DNA of 64,000 nt from Streptomyces natalensis ATCC 27448 (GCF_000935125.1 NZ_JRKI01000017.1:203407-267406); one strand, 5' to 3'. Positions 53,620 to 63,853 are shown, counted from the first letter of the stretch. Numbers and translations: made by a program. The notes: generated by a model from the sequence alone, not told the origin.

Positions 53620-54645
53620 TCACATCCCGAGCCGCCCCAGCGCCTTGCCCGCATCCGCCCCGCAGCCGCCCTCCCCCGCCGCCGTCCAGGCCGCCGCGCA
53701 CAGCGCCCGCAGCCCGTCCAGCGGATCGCCCTCGCCGTCCAGGACGAGCGCCTCACCGGCCGCCGCGGCCCGCCAGCCGCCGCAGGCATGGCCGCCGTCC
53801 TGCTCGGTCACCGCGGGCTGCGGCCGCAGCATCCCCCGCAGATCGGCGTCCACATAGGTGGGCCGGTGCTGCGGCGGCGCGGCCAGCAGCGTGGCCGCGG
53901 TGGTGACCCCGGTGAGCACCAGCAGCGAGTCCACCCCGCCGTTGAAGGCGCCCTCGATGTCCGTATCCAGCCGGTCCCCGACCACCAGCGGCCGCTTCGC
54001 GCCGGTCCGCAACACGGTCTCCCGGTGCATCGGCGGCAGCGGCTTGCCCGCCACCTGGGGCGCGCCGCCCGCGGCGATCCGTACGACCTCCACCAGCGCG
54101 CCGTTGCCGGGGGCGATCCCGCGCTCCTTGGGGATGGTCAGATCGGTGTTGGACGCGAACCACGGCACCCCGCGCTGCACCGCGTAGGCCGCCTCCGCGA
54201 GCCTTGCCCAGTCCAGGGACGGGTCATAGCCCTGCACCACGGCCGCCGGATCGTCGTCCGCCGAGTCGACGGGCACCAGCCCGCGCTCGCGCAGCGCCAC
54301 CCGCAGCCCCTCGCCCCCGATCGCCAGCACCCGCGCACCGGACGGCACCTGCTCGGCGATCAGCCGCGCCACCGCCTGCGCCGAGGTGATCACCTCGTCC
54401 GCCGCGGTCGGCAGCCCGAAGCCGGTGAGCTGAGCGGCGACCGCCTGCGGGGTGCGGGCCGCGTTATTGGTCACATACGCCAGATGCATCCCGCCGTCCC
54501 GCGCCGTCGTCAGCGACTCCACGGCGTGCGCGATGGCCTGCCCGCCGGCGTAGACGACCCCGTCCAGATCCAGCAGCGCGGTGTCGTACGCCTCGCTCAG
54601 CGGACGCCCGCATCCGTCGGGCCGCCTGCGCACCTGCTCGTTCAT
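53620..54645 (-). CDS. HAD-IIA family sugar/nucleotide phosphatase (341 aa)
   Basis: The DxDGV motif is ALLDLDGVVYAGGQAIAHAV (residues 24-43), followed by LAYVTNNAARTPQAVAAQL, the cap domain and the C-terminal PLVVGDRLDTDIEGAFNGGV, as in NagD/PGP-like HAD-IIA phosphatases. The substrate is unknown. ATG at 54645 has GAGGAG nine nt upstream. It is divergent from the DUF1015 gene. Confidence 0.88.
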   Translation of the reverse strand: MNEQVRRRPDGCGRPLSEAYDTALLDLDGVVYAGGQAIAHAVESLTTARDGGMHLAYVTNNAARTPQAVAAQLTGFGLPTAADEVITSAQAVARLIAEQVPSGARVLAIGGEGLRVALRERGLVPVDSADDDPAAVVQGYDPSLDWARLAEAAYAVQRGVPWFASNTDLTIPKERGIAPGNGALVEVVRIAAGGAPQVAGKPLPPMHRETVLRTGAKRPLVVGDRLDTDIEGAFNGGVDSLLVLTGVTTAATLLAAPPQHRPTYVDADLRGMLRPQPAVTEQDGGHACGGWRAAAAGEALVLDGEGDPLDGLRALCAAAWTAAGEGGCGADAGKALGRLGM

Positions 54646-54824
54646 GCCGCTTCGCTCCTCGTTGCCGTGCGTCGTCCCCCCAGTGTCCGACGGGCCTCGC
54701 ACCGGCTGCGCCCCGGGGCCGCTTTCCGGTCTCCCGGCGACCGGTTTGTCCAGCCGGTATTCCGGCCGAATTTTCCGGCCACGTACCGGCTGTACCCCGA
54801 TCTTCCCTCTGCGCGCAATCGGCA

Positions 54825-54830
54825 TAGCAT
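54825..54830 (+). promoter_or_regulatory. -10-like hexamer, leaderless start candidate
   Basis: TAGCAT ends six nt before the ATG at 54837; the start has no Shine-Dalgarno. Transcription would begin about at the start codon. Confidence 0.45.
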
Positions 54831-54836
54831 TCTTCA

Positions 54837-56099
54837 ATGACCAGCGACGGACTTCGACTCCTCCCCTTCCGTGGACTGCGCTACGCCCCGGACCGGGTCA
54901 GCAGCCTGACCGCTGTCACCTCCCCGCCGTACGACGTCGTGGTCCGGCCGGACGGCGTGCGCGAGCTGGAGACCGCGGACCCGTACAACATCGTCCGGCT
55001 GATCCTGCCGCACTCCCCCGACCCCGCCACCCGCCACCGCCAGGCCGCCGACACCCTGCACCGCTGGCGCGCCGAGGGCATCCTGACGACGGACGAGCGG
55101 CCGGCGCTGTATGTGTACGAGCAGCGCGGCGGCGAGGTGTTGCAGCGCGGGCTGATCGGCGCGCTGCGCCTGGACGGGCCGGTGCTGCCGCACGAGGACG
55201 TCATCCCGGAGGTCGTCGAGGACCGGGCCGCGCTGATGCGCGCGGCGGCCGCCAATTTCGAGCCGTTGCTGCTCTCCTACCGCGGCCAGGGCGCCGCCAC
55301 CGGCGCCGGCGCCGTCATCGAGCGGACCGTGCAGGCGGCGCCGCTGCTCGCCACCACTACGGAGGACGGTTTCGCGCACCGGCTGTGGGCCGTCTCCGAC
55401 CCCGCCGACCTGGCCGCCATCGACGCCGACCTGGCCCGCCGGGAGGCCCTGATCGCCGACGGGCATCACCGCTGGGCGACCTATCAGCGGCTCTACGAGC
55501 AGCAGCCCGATGCGACGCCGGCGTCCCCGTGGGCGTCCGGTCTGGTGCTGCTGGTCGACACGGCCCGCTATCCCCTCCAGGTCCGGGCGATCCACCGCGT
55601 CCTGCCGCATCTGCCGCTGACCAAGGCGCTGACGGGCGTGAGCGGCGCCTTCCGCGTCCGCCGGCTGCCGGGCGATCTGTCCGGCGCCCTGAAGACCCTG
55701 GACGAGACGCCGGGCACCGCCTTCGTCCTGGCCGGCGGCCCGGACGACTTCCACCTCCTCGACCGCCCCGACCCCGCCCTGCTCGACCGCACGGTCCGCA
55801 CCGACCGCCCCGAGGCATGGCGGCGACTGGACGCCACGGTGCTGCACTCCGTCCTCCTGGACGAGGTCTGGCGCATCCCCGACCGCCCGTCGGACATCGG
55901 CTATCTGCACCACACCGAGGCCGCCGTCGCCCAGGCCGCCCGGCTCGGCGGCACCGCCGTCCTGATGCGCGCCACGTCCGAGGACACGGTCCGCCAACTC
56001 GCCCAGTGCGGTGTGACGATGCCGCGCAAGTCCACGTCCTTCGGCCCCAAGCCCGCGACCGGGCTGGTGATGCGCACGCTGGATGTCGGCGAGAAATGA
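54837..56099 (+). CDS. DUF1015 family protein (420 aa)
   Basis: The family N-terminus LLPFRGLRYAPDRVSSLTAV, SPPYDVVVRPDGVRELE and the metal/phosphate-type IADGHHRWATYQRL (around residue 205) are typical. The C-terminus has MPRKSTSFGPKPATGLVMRTL. The family is conserved but has no defined biochemical role. It is divergent from the HAD phosphatase, and the des operon begins 170 bp downstream with its own iron box. Confidence 0.9.
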   Translation: MTSDGLRLLPFRGLRYAPDRVSSLTAVTSPPYDVVVRPDGVRELETADPYNIVRLILPHSPDPATRHRQAADTLHRWRAEGILTTDERPALYVYEQRGGEVLQRGLIGALRLDGPVLPHEDVIPEVVEDRAALMRAAAANFEPLLLSYRGQGAATGAGAVIERTVQAAPLLATTTEDGFAHRLWAVSDPADLAAIDADLARREALIADGHHRWATYQRLYEQQPDATPASPWASGLVLLVDTARYPLQVRAIHRVLPHLPLTKALTGVSGAFRVRRLPGDLSGALKTLDETPGTAFVLAGGPDDFHLLDRPDPALLDRTVRTDRPEAWRRLDATVLHSVLLDEVWRIPDRPSDIGYLHHTEAAVAQAARLGGTAVLMRATSEDTVRQLAQCGVTMPRKSTSFGPKPATGLVMRTLDVGEK

Positions 56100-56164
56100 C
56101 CTCTTAGCCGATCGGCTCCCTTGACGGCACCCCACCGGCACCCCGAACCCGGGCATATGACGAG

Positions 56165-56183
56165 TTAGGTTAGGCTTACCTCA
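56165..56183 (+). promoter_or_regulatory. Iron box upstream of desA
   Basis: TTAGGTTAGGCTTACCTCA matches 18 of 19 positions of the DmdR/IdeR consensus. It lies about 88 bp upstream of the desA start and should repress the whole desABCD operon when iron is plentiful. Confidence 0.93.
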
Positions 56184-56271
56184 CTACGTCGCCCGGGCGG
56201 GTTTCCCTGCCCCTGCGCACCCCTCCGCCTGCGCAGGACGTGGTCAAGTCCGTTCCAGGGAGGACCCCTTC

Positions 56272-57834
56272 ATGAGCCTCCTCGCGCCCTCCGCCGAGGA
56301 CCCGTCGCCCGCCGGCATATCCCCCGCCGCATCCGACGACAGCACCGACCATCTGCTGACCAACGCCACCGCCGGCCGCTACCGCGCCGCCGTCGCCGCG
56401 GCCGTCTCCCGGGTCGGCGCCACCATCGCCGCCACCGAGCGCCCGTTCACCGGCATCACCGTCGACGGCCTCGCGCCCACCGTGGCCGCCGTCGACCTGG
56501 ACACCCCGCTGCACGACACGGCCGCCGCGCTCGACGAACTCCAGGAGGTCTACCTCCGCGACGCCGTCTACTTCCACCACCCGCGCTATCTCGCGCACCT
56601 CAACTGCCCCGTGGTGATCCCCGCGCTGGTGGGCGAGGCCGTGCTCTCCGCCGTCAACTCCTCCCTGGACACCTGGGACCAGAGCGCCGGCGGCACCCTC
56701 ATCGAACGCCGGCTGATCGACTGGACGGCCGCCCGCATCGGCCTCGGAGAAAGCGCCGACGGCATCTTCACCAGCGGCGGCAGCCAGTCCAACCTCCAGG
56801 CCATGCTGCTCGCCCGGGACGAGGCCTGCCGCCACGAACTGGGCGGCGACGGCTCCCCGGAGGACGCCCGGCTCACCGACGTCCTGCCCCGGCTGCGCAT
56901 CCTCACCTCCGAGTGCAGCCACTTCAGCATCCGTAAGTCGGCGACCCTGCTCGGCATGGGTGCCGAGGCCGTCATCGCCGTACCGGCCGACGCGCACAAG
57001 CGGATGCGCACCGACGCCCTGGCCGACGAACTGGCGCGCTGCCACCGCGAGGGCCTGATCCCGATGGCCGTCGTCGCCACCGCCGGCACCACCGACTTCG
57101 GCTCCCTCGACCCGATGCCCGAGATCGCCGACCTGTGCGCCCGGTACGGCGCCTGGATGCATGTGGACGCCGCCTACGGCTGCGGCCTGCTGGTCTCCCG
57201 CCGCCGCGACCTCCTGGCCGGCATCGAACGCGCCGACTCGGTCACCGTCGACTACCACAAGTCCTTCTTCCAGCCGGTCAGTTCGAGCGCCGTCCTGGTC
57301 CGCGACCGGACCACCCTGCGCCACGTCACCTACCACGCGGACTACCTCAACCCGCGCCGGATGGCCGAGGCCCGCATCCCCAACCAGGTCGACAAATCGC
57401 TTCAGACCACCCGCCGCTTCGACGCCCTCAAACTCTGGCTCACCCTGCGCATCATGGGCGCCGGCGCCCTCGGCGAACTCTTCGACGAGGTCATCGACCG
57501 CGCCGCGGACGCCTGGAAGCTCCTGTACGACGACCCCCGCTTCGAGGTCGTCGTCGAGCCCCAGCTCAGCACCCTGGTGTTCCGCTACGTCCCCGGCGCC
57601 GACCCGGACCCCGGCCTCAGCGACCAGGTCAACCTGCATGCCCGGGACGCCCTGTTCGCCTCCGGTGACGCCATCGTCGCGGGCACCACGGTCCGGGGCC
57701 GCCACTACCTCAAGTTCACCCTGCTCAACCCGCACACCACGCTCGACGACATCGCCACCGTCCTCGACCTGATCGCCGAGCACGCCGGCAGCTACCTCGC
57801 CGAGCGGCCCCGACCGGCCCTCAGCGCCCGCTGA
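56272..57834 (+). CDS. desA: Lysine decarboxylase DesA, PLP enzyme (520 aa)
   Basis: Group II decarboxylase fold: LDTWDQSAGGTLIERRLIDW, SGGSQSNLQAMLLARDEA, ATAGTTDFGSLDP, WMHVDAAYGCGLL and the PLP-lysine in VDYHKSFFQP (Lys330). It makes cadaverine, the first precursor of desferrioxamine. ATG at 56272 has GGGAGG eight nt upstream. It is first in the desABCD operon, which is expressed under low iron. Confidence 0.95.
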   Translation: MSLLAPSAEDPSPAGISPAASDDSTDHLLTNATAGRYRAAVAAAVSRVGATIAATERPFTGITVDGLAPTVAAVDLDTPLHDTAAALDELQEVYLRDAVYFHHPRYLAHLNCPVVIPALVGEAVLSAVNSSLDTWDQSAGGTLIERRLIDWTAARIGLGESADGIFTSGGSQSNLQAMLLARDEACRHELGGDGSPEDARLTDVLPRLRILTSECSHFSIRKSATLLGMGAEAVIAVPADAHKRMRTDALADELARCHREGLIPMAVVATAGTTDFGSLDPMPEIADLCARYGAWMHVDAAYGCGLLVSRRRDLLAGIERADSVTVDYHKSFFQPVSSSAVLVRDRTTLRHVTYHADYLNPRRMAEARIPNQVDKSLQTTRRFDALKLWLTLRIMGAGALGELFDEVIDRAADAWKLLYDDPRFEVVVEPQLSTLVFRYVPGADPDPGLSDQVNLHARDALFASGDAIVAGTTVRGRHYLKFTLLNPHTTLDDIATVLDLIAEHAGSYLAERPRPALSAR

Positions 57835-57873
57835 CCCCCGCGCCCCGAGCCGACCACCCCCTTCGGAGACCCC

Positions 57874-59250
57874 GTGCCCACCCCGTCCGCTTCCCCCACG
57901 CCCGATTCCTCCGCGTACGACCCCACCCCGTACGACTTCCTCGCCATCGGCCTGGGCCCCTTCAACCTGGGCCTGGCCTGCCTGACGGATCCCATCAGCG
58001 AGCTCAACGGCCTGTTCCTCGACAACAAACCGGCCTTCGACTGGCACCCGGGCATGATGCTCGACAGCACCCACCTCCAGGTCCCCTTCATGGCCGACCT
58101 GGTCACCCTCGCCGACCCCACCTCCCCCTTCTCGTTCCTCAACTACCTCAAGGAATCCGGGCGGCTGTACCCCTTCTACATCCGCGAGAGCTTCTATCCC
58201 CTGCGGGCCGAGTTCAACGACTACTGCCGCTGGGCCGCCGGAAAGCTCGACACCCTCCGCTTCCACCACCAGGTCACCACCGTCGAGTACGACGAGGCCG
58301 CCGAGCTGTACACCGTCCACGCCGACCACCTCCGCACCGGCGAACGGCTCATCTACCGCGCCCGCAGACTCGTCCTCGGCACCGGCACACCGCCCCATGT
58401 CCCCGACGCCTGCCGCGGCCTCGGCGGCGACGTCCTGCACAACTCCGACTACCTGGACGCCAAGGCCGCCCTCCAGGCCAAGGACTCGGTCACCATCGTC
58501 GGCAGCGGCCAGAGCGCGGCCGAGATCTACTACGACCTCCTCCAGGACATCGACAGCCACGGCTACCACCTGACCTGGGCCACCCGCTCCCCGCGCTTCT
58601 TCCCCCTCGAATACACCAAGCTCACGCTGGAGATGACCTCACCGGAGTACGTGGACTACTTCCACGCCCTCCCGGCGGCCACCCGCGACCACCTCAACGC
58701 CACCCAGAAGCACCTCTACAAGGGCATCGACTCCGAGCTGGTCAACGCCATCTTCGACCTGCTCTACCAAAAGAGCCTGGCCGGCCCCGTCCCCACCCGC
58801 CTGCTGACCAACGCGGCGCTCCACCAGGCCAGTTACGAGGCGGCCACCGGCACCTACACCCTCGGGCTGCGCCAGGAGGAACAGGGCCAGGACTTCGCCC
58901 TCACCACCCAGGGCCTGATCCTCGCCACCGGCTACCGCTACCGCGTACCGGACTTCCTGGCCCCCGTACACGACCGCATCGCCTGGGACGACTCCGGCCG
59001 CTACGACGTCGCCCGCAACTACAGCATCGACACCACCGGCCGCGGCATCTTCGTCCAGAACGCCGAGCTGCACACCCACGGTTTCGTCACCCCCGACCTC
59101 GGCATGGCCGCGTACCGCAACTCCTGCCTCGTCCGCGAGCTGCTCGGCCGCGAGTACTACCCGGTCGAAAAGGCCATCGCCTTTCAGGAGTTCGCCGCCC
59201 CGGCCGGCCCGGCCGCCCCGCACCACCCGCTGGAGACCTCCGCAGCATGA
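57874..59250 (+). CDS. desB: Cadaverine N-hydroxylase DesB (458 aa)
   Basis: FAD motif [18 protein letters not shown] (about residue 25), NADPH motif [15 protein letters not shown] (about residue 207) and [17 protein letters not shown] identify a flavin N-hydroxylating monooxygenase of the lysine/ornithine type. In the desferrioxamine pathway it hydroxylates cadaverine. GTG at 57874 has GGAG five nt upstream. Its stop overlaps the desC start by ATGA. Confidence 0.95.
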   Translation: MPTPSASPTPDSSAYDPTPYDFLAIGLGPFNLGLACLTDPISELNGLFLDNKPAFDWHPGMMLDSTHLQVPFMADLVTLADPTSPFSFLNYLKESGRLYPFYIRESFYPLRAEFNDYCRWAAGKLDTLRFHHQVTTVEYDEAAELYTVHADHLRTGERLIYRARRLVLGTGTPPHVPDACRGLGGDVLHNSDYLDAKAALQAKDSVTIVGSGQSAAEIYYDLLQDIDSHGYHLTWATRSPRFFPLEYTKLTLEMTSPEYVDYFHALPAATRDHLNATQKHLYKGIDSELVNAIFDLLYQKSLAGPVPTRLLTNAALHQASYEAATGTYTLGLRQEEQGQDFALTTQGLILATGYRYRVPDFLAPVHDRIAWDDSGRYDVARNYSIDTTGRGIFVQNAELHTHGFVTPDLGMAAYRNSCLVRELLGREYYPVEKAIAFQEFAAPAGPAAPHHPLETSAA

Positions 59251-59816
59251 GCACCACCGTCTTCACCCGCACCGACGCCGCCCTCGGGGAGTTCTCCCTC
59301 CGTCCCGTCGACCCGCCCGCCGACGCCCCCCTGCTCCACACCTGGGTCACCCACCCCAAGGCCGTCTTCTGGCTGATGCAGGACTGCGATCTGCCCGCCG
59401 TCGAAAAGGAGTTCACCCGGATCGACGCGGACCCCTTCCACGACGCCTTCCTGGGCCTGCACAACGGCGCCCCCGCCTTCCTGATGGAGCGCTACGACCC
59501 CGCGCACCGCGAACTGGTCGGCGTCCACGCCGCCGAACCCGGCGACGTCGGCATGCACTTCCTCACCGCCCCCACGGCCACCCCCCTGCACGGCTTCACC
59601 CGCGCCGTGATCACCACCGTCATGGAGATGCTCTTCGCCGACCCGGCCACCCGCCGCATCGTCGTCGAGCCGGACGCCCGCAACACCGCCGTCCACGCCC
59701 TCAACAAGGCAGTCGGCTTCGAGGTCGTCCGCACCGTCTCCCTCCCCTCCAAAGACGCCCACCTCAGCACCTGCACCCGCGACCAGTTCCTGGCCACCCA
59801 AGGAGACCCCCGATGA
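59247..59816 (+). CDS. desC: Hydroxycadaverine acyltransferase DesC (189 aa)
   Basis: GNAT-fold siderophore acyltransferase (IucB/AlcB-like): [60 protein letters not shown] and [11 protein letters not shown]. It acylates N-hydroxycadaverine with succinyl- or acetyl-CoA. It overlaps desB and desD by 4 nt each, so the three are tightly coupled. Confidence 0.94.
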   Translation: MSTTVFTRTDAALGEFSLRPVDPPADAPLLHTWVTHPKAVFWLMQDCDLPAVEKEFTRIDADPFHDAFLGLHNGAPAFLMERYDPAHRELVGVHAAEPGDVGMHFLTAPTATPLHGFTRAVITTVMEMLFADPATRRIVVEPDARNTAVHALNKAVGFEVVRTVSLPSKDAHLSTCTRDQFLATQGDPR

Positions 59817-61615
59817 CCGCCGCAACCCGGCCCACCGCCCAGGACGCCGTCGCCCACCTCACCCCCGGCCTGTGGGCCCGCGCCAACCGCCTGCTGATCC
59901 GCAAGGCCCTCGCCGAATTCGCCCATGAGCGCCTGCTCACCCCCAGGAGGCTGCCCGCCGACGGCCACTACGCCGTACGCAGCGACGACGACGGCACCGA
60001 ATACCGCTTCACCGCCCGCAGACGGGCCCTCGACCACTGGCAGATCGACGCCGACAGCCTCACCCGCCACCGCGGCCAGGACGAACTCCCCCTGGACGCA
60101 CTGGAGTTCCTCATCGAACTCCGCGACACCCTGGGCCTGACCCCCGCGATCCTCCCCGTCTACCTGGAGGAGATCAGCTCCACCCTCTCCGGTACGGCGT
60201 ACAAACTGGCCGGCGACCGCCCCACCGCCGCCGAACTGGCGAAGTCCGGCTTCCAGGCCATCGAAACCGGCATGACCGAGGGCCACCCCTGCTTCGTCGC
60301 CAACAACGGCCGCCTGGGCTTCGGCGTCCACGAGTACCACGCCTACGCCCCCGAGGCCGCCGCCCCCATCCGGCTGATCTGGCTGGCCGCCCGCCGCGAC
60401 CGCGCCACCTTCACCGCCGGCGCCGGCCTCGACTACGACACCCTCATCCACAGCGAACTCGGCGACACCACCCGCACCCGCTTCGCCACCGCCCTCACCG
60501 ACCGCGGCCTCGACCCCGCCGACTACTACTTCTTCCCGGCCCACCCCTGGCAGTGGTGGAACAAGCTCTCCGTCACCTTCGCCGCCGAGATCGCCCAGCA
60601 GCACCTGGTCTGCCTGGGCCCCGGCGACGACGACTACCTCGCCCAGCAGTCCATCCGCACCTTCTTCAACACCACCAACCCCACCCACCACTACGTCAAA
60701 ACGGCCCTCTCCGTCCTCAACATGGGCTTTATGCGCGGCCTCTCCGCCTCGTACATGGAAGCCACCCCGGCCATCAACGACTGGCTGGCCGGCCTGATCG
60801 CCGCCGACGACACCTTCGGCGCCGCCCGGTTCTCGATCATCCGCGAGCGCGCCGCCCTCGGCTACCACCACCGCCCGTACGAGGCCGCCACCGAAAAGGG
60901 CTCCCCGTACCGCAAGATGCTGGCCGCCCTCTGGCGGGAAAGCCCCGTCCCCACCCTGGAGCCCGGCCAGCGCCTGGCCACCATGGCCTCCCTCCTCCAC
61001 ACCGACCCCGACGGCTCCTCCCTCACCGCCGCCCTCATCGAACAGTCCGGCCTGGCCCCGGCGACCTGGCTCCGCCGCTACCTGGACGCCTACCTCACCC
61101 CGGTCCTGCACGCCTTCTACGCCTACGACCTGGTCTTCATGCCGCACGGCGAAAACGTCATCCTCGTCCTGGCGGAGGACGGCACCGTGCAGCGCGCGAT
61201 CTTCAAGGACATCGCCGAGGAGATCGCCGTCATGGACGCGGCCGCGGTGCTGCCCCCCGCCGTCGAACGCATCCGCGCCGACGTCCCCGAGGACAAAAAG
61301 CTCCTCTCCCTCTTCACCGACGTCTTCGACTGCTTCTTCCGCTTCCTGTCGGGCACCCTCGCCGACCTGGACGTCCTGACGGAGGACGACTTCTGGCGCA
61401 CGGTCGCGGACTGCATCACCGACTACCAGGCGGCGCACCCCCAGCTGTCCGCGAGGTTCGCCCAGTACGACCTCTTCACCGACGAGTTCGCGCTCTCCTG
61501 CCTCAACCGCCTCCAGCTGCGCAACAACCAGGAGATGGTCGACCTCCAGGACCCGGCCGGCGCCCTCCAGCTCATCGGCACCCTCCGCAACCCCGTCGCC
61601 CCCTACGCCCCCTGA
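59813..61615 (+). CDS. desD: NRPS-independent siderophore synthetase DesD (600 aa)
   Basis: IucA/IucC family: the ATP-binding N-terminal part has EGHPCFVANNGRLGFGVHEY, YYFFPAHPWQWWNKLSVTF (HPWQ motif, about residue 245) and QSIRTFFNTTNPTHHYVKTA. The FhuF-like C-terminal part has FMPHGENVILVL. It oligomerises and cyclises hydroxysuccinyl-cadaverine units to desferrioxamine. ATG at 59813 has AAGGAG seven nt upstream; a perfect terminator follows the stop. Confidence 0.96.
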   Translation: MTAATRPTAQDAVAHLTPGLWARANRLLIRKALAEFAHERLLTPRRLPADGHYAVRSDDDGTEYRFTARRRALDHWQIDADSLTRHRGQDELPLDALEFLIELRDTLGLTPAILPVYLEEISSTLSGTAYKLAGDRPTAAELAKSGFQAIETGMTEGHPCFVANNGRLGFGVHEYHAYAPEAAAPIRLIWLAARRDRATFTAGAGLDYDTLIHSELGDTTRTRFATALTDRGLDPADYYFFPAHPWQWWNKLSVTFAAEIAQQHLVCLGPGDDDYLAQQSIRTFFNTTNPTHHYVKTALSVLNMGFMRGLSASYMEATPAINDWLAGLIAADDTFGAARFSIIRERAALGYHHRPYEAATEKGSPYRKMLAALWRESPVPTLEPGQRLATMASLLHTDPDGSSLTAALIEQSGLAPATWLRRYLDAYLTPVLHAFYAYDLVFMPHGENVILVLAEDGTVQRAIFKDIAEEIAVMDAAAVLPPAVERIRADVPEDKKLLSLFTDVFDCFFRFLSGTLADLDVLTEDDFWRTVADCITDYQAAHPQLSARFAQYDLFTDEFALSCLNRLQLRNNQEMVDLQDPAGALQLIGTLRNPVAPYAP

Positions 61616-61627
61616 CTCCGCCAACGC

Positions 61628-61662
61628 CGAAGGGCGGGACCCCACCGGGGTCCCGCCCTTCG
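61628..61662. terminator. Perfect 16-bp terminator after desD
   Basis: CGAAGGGCGGGACCCC (61628-61643) pairs exactly with its complement (61647-61662) around the loop ACC. It lies between convergent desD and the TPR gene. Confidence 0.9.
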
Positions 61663-61678
61663 TCTCACCGCGTGTTAC

Positions 61679-63853
61679 TCAGCCCTTGTCGGCCTCGGAG
61701 GAACCCTCGCCCTCACCGACCACGCGCTGGTCAGCCGCGCCCGGCTCCTCCCCCGCTGCCTCAGCGTCGCCGTGCTCGCCGTCGTGCTCGCCGTCGCCGT
61801 CGTGCTCGCCGTCCTCACCATGCTCGCCGTCCTCAAGCACATCGGTGAACTGCACACCGTCCAGCTCCGCCAGCCGGTCCGAGGCATCCGTCGAACCGGC
61901 CTGATCGGCCTCCAGCGCCTTGGCGAACCAGTCACGCGCATCCTTCTCGCGCCCGACCTCCAGCAGCGCATCCGCATACGCGTACCGCAGCCGCGCCGTC
62001 CACGGGTGCACGGCGCTCGACGCCAGCTCGGGGCTCTGCAACGTCACCACGGCCGCATCCGCCTGCCCCATGTCCCGACGCGCACCGGCCGCGACCAGCC
62101 GCATCTCGACCTGACCGGCCCGGTCCAGCCGCTGCACCTCCGGCTCACCGGCCATGGCCAGCGCCTTCTCCGGCCGGCCCATCCCGCGCTCACAGTCGGC
62201 CATGACCGGCCACAGCTCGACGCTGCCGGTCATCCGCCGCGCCGCGCGGAACTCCGCCAGCGCCTCGCTGTACTTGCCGACCGCATACGCCGCAAAGCCC
62301 GCGGCCTCGCGCACCGCCGCAACCCGCGACGCCAGCCGCAGCGCCACCCGCGAGTACCCGTACGCCTTCTCCGGGTCCTCGTCCAGCAGCTTGGCGACCA
62401 TCACCAGGTTCCTGGCGACATCCTCGGCCAGCGTCTTCGGCAGGCTCAGCAGCTGCTGCCGCACGTCCTTGTCGATCTCCTCACCGGTGACGTCCTCCGG
62501 AATCGGCAGCCGCTTGATCGGCTCCCGGTCCCGGTCGCGCCGGTCGTCCCGCCGATCGTCACGCCGATCGTCGCGCCCACGCCCGCCACCGTACGGCCGA
62601 CGCCCACCGCGCTCGTCATCCCGCCGGAAGCCACCGCGGTCATCCCGCCGCGGTCCCCGGTCATCCCTACGGAACCCACCGCGCTCGCCGCCACGGTCGT
62701 CCCGCCGGAAACCCCCACGGTCATCGCGCCGCTCATCCCGCCGGTCGTCGCGACGGAACCCGCCCCGGTCCCCACCGGACGGACGGTCATCCCTACGGAA
62801 TCCCCCGCGGTCCCCACCGGACGGACGCTCATCACGCCGGAAGCCACCACGGTCACCGGACGGGCGGTCTTCACGACGGAAACCACCGCGGTCCCCACCG
62901 GACGGGCGGTCATCACGACGGAAACCACCGCGGTCCCCACCGGACGGACGGTCATCACGACGGAAACCACCGCGGTCCCCACCGGACGGGCGGTCATCAC
63001 GACGGAAACCACCGCGGTCCCCACCGGACGGACGGTCATCACGACGGAAACCACCGCGGTCGTCACGCCGCTCGTCCCGCCGGTCATCCCTACGGAACCC
63101 GCCCCGCTCACCACCGGACGGACGATCATCACGACGGAAACCACCGCGGTCCCCACCGGACGGACGGTCATCACGACGGAAACCACCGCGGTCGTCACGC
63201 CGCTCGTCCCGCCGGTCATCCCTACGGAACCCGCCCCGCTCACCACCGGACGGACGATCGTCCCGCCGGAAACCACCACGGTCCCCACCGGACGGACGGT
63301 CATCACGACGGAAACCACCACGGTCATCCCGCCGCTCGTCCCGCCGGAACCCACCGCGGTCGCCACCGCGGTCATCACGACGGAAACCGCCGCGGTCATC
63401 GCGCCGCTCGTCCCGCCGGTCATCCCTACGGAACCCGCCCCGCTCACCACCGGACGGACGATCGTCCCGCCGGAATGCGGGACGCTCCCCGCCCCGGTCA
63501 TCGCGCCGGAATCCGCCACCCCGCTCATCGTCGCGACGCGGCCCACTCGGCCGGTCATCGCGGCGCTCGCCACCACGGAAGCCACCGCGGTCACCGGACG
63601 GGCGGTCTTCACGCCGGAAGCCACCACGGTCACCGGACGAACGGTCATCACGACGGAACCCGCCCCGCTCACCACCGGACGGACGGTCATCACGACGGAA
63701 CCCACCGCGCTCACCACCGCGCTCACCACCGCGGTTGTCACCACGGCTGTCGCGACGCGGCCCCGGGGCGTCACGCCGGAAACCACCGCGGTCGCCGCCG
63801 TCGCGCCGCTGCGGCCGGCGCTCCGAACGATCGTCGGAAGAGTTGGTGGACAT
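61679..63853 (-). CDS. RGG-repeat protein with C-terminal TPR-like domain (724 aa)
   Basis: Residues about 20-440 consist of Arg/Gly/Asp repeats: the dominant unit is 14 residues (RRDDRPSGGDRGGF), interspersed with RRDERRDDRGGF types. The region from about 445 on (PIPEDVTGEEIDKDVRQQLL) is helical and TPR-like, ending in an acidic E/D/G tail. The RGG part resembles RNA-binding tails of DEAD-box helicases, but no helicase domain is present. ATG at 63853 has AGGAG eight nt upstream. It follows an rRNA operon terminator on the same strand. The function is unknown; RNA or ribosome binding is inferred. Confidence 0.8.
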   Translation of the reverse strand: MSTNSSDDRSERRPQRRDGGDRGGFRRDAPGPRRDSRGDNRGGERGGERGGFRRDDRPSGGERGGFRRDDRSSGDRGGFRREDRPSGDRGGFRGGERRDDRPSGPRRDDERGGGFRRDDRGGERPAFRRDDRPSGGERGGFRRDDRRDERRDDRGGFRRDDRGGDRGGFRRDERRDDRGGFRRDDRPSGGDRGGFRRDDRPSGGERGGFRRDDRRDERRDDRGGFRRDDRPSGGDRGGFRRDDRPSGGERGGFRRDDRRDERRDDRGGFRRDDRPSGGDRGGFRRDDRPSGGDRGGFRRDDRPSGGDRGGFRRDDRPSGGDRGGFRREDRPSGDRGGFRRDERPSGGDRGGFRRDDRPSGGDRGGFRRDDRRDERRDDRGGFRRDDRGGERGGFRRDDRGPRRDDRGGFRRDDERGGRRPYGGGRGRDDRRDDRRDDRRDRDREPIKRLPIPEDVTGEEIDKDVRQQLLSLPKTLAEDVARNLVMVAKLLDEDPEKAYGYSRVALRLASRVAAVREAAGFAAYAVGKYSEALAEFRAARRMTGSVELWPVMADCERGMGRPEKALAMAGEPEVQRLDRAGQVEMRLVAAGARRDMGQADAAVVTLQSPELASSAVHPWTARLRYAYADALLEVGREKDARDWFAKALEADQAGSTDASDRLAELDGVQFTDVLEDGEHGEDGEHDGDGEHDGEHGDAEAAGEEPGAADQRVVGEGEGSSEADKG
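62525..63800 (-). repeat. Coding tandem repeats of about 42 bp
   Basis: The 42-bp unit, for example from GGTCCCCACCGGACGGACGG to GGAAACCACCGC near 62930, repeats many times with variant units between. It encodes the RGG/RDDRPSGG region of the TPR protein. Most differences between units are single bases, which indicates recent expansion. Confidence 0.9.

Noticed and set aside
62525..63800. CRISPR-like array of regular repeats
   Set aside because: Units run head to tail without spacers, keep codon phase and encode the RGG tail; no cas genes are present.
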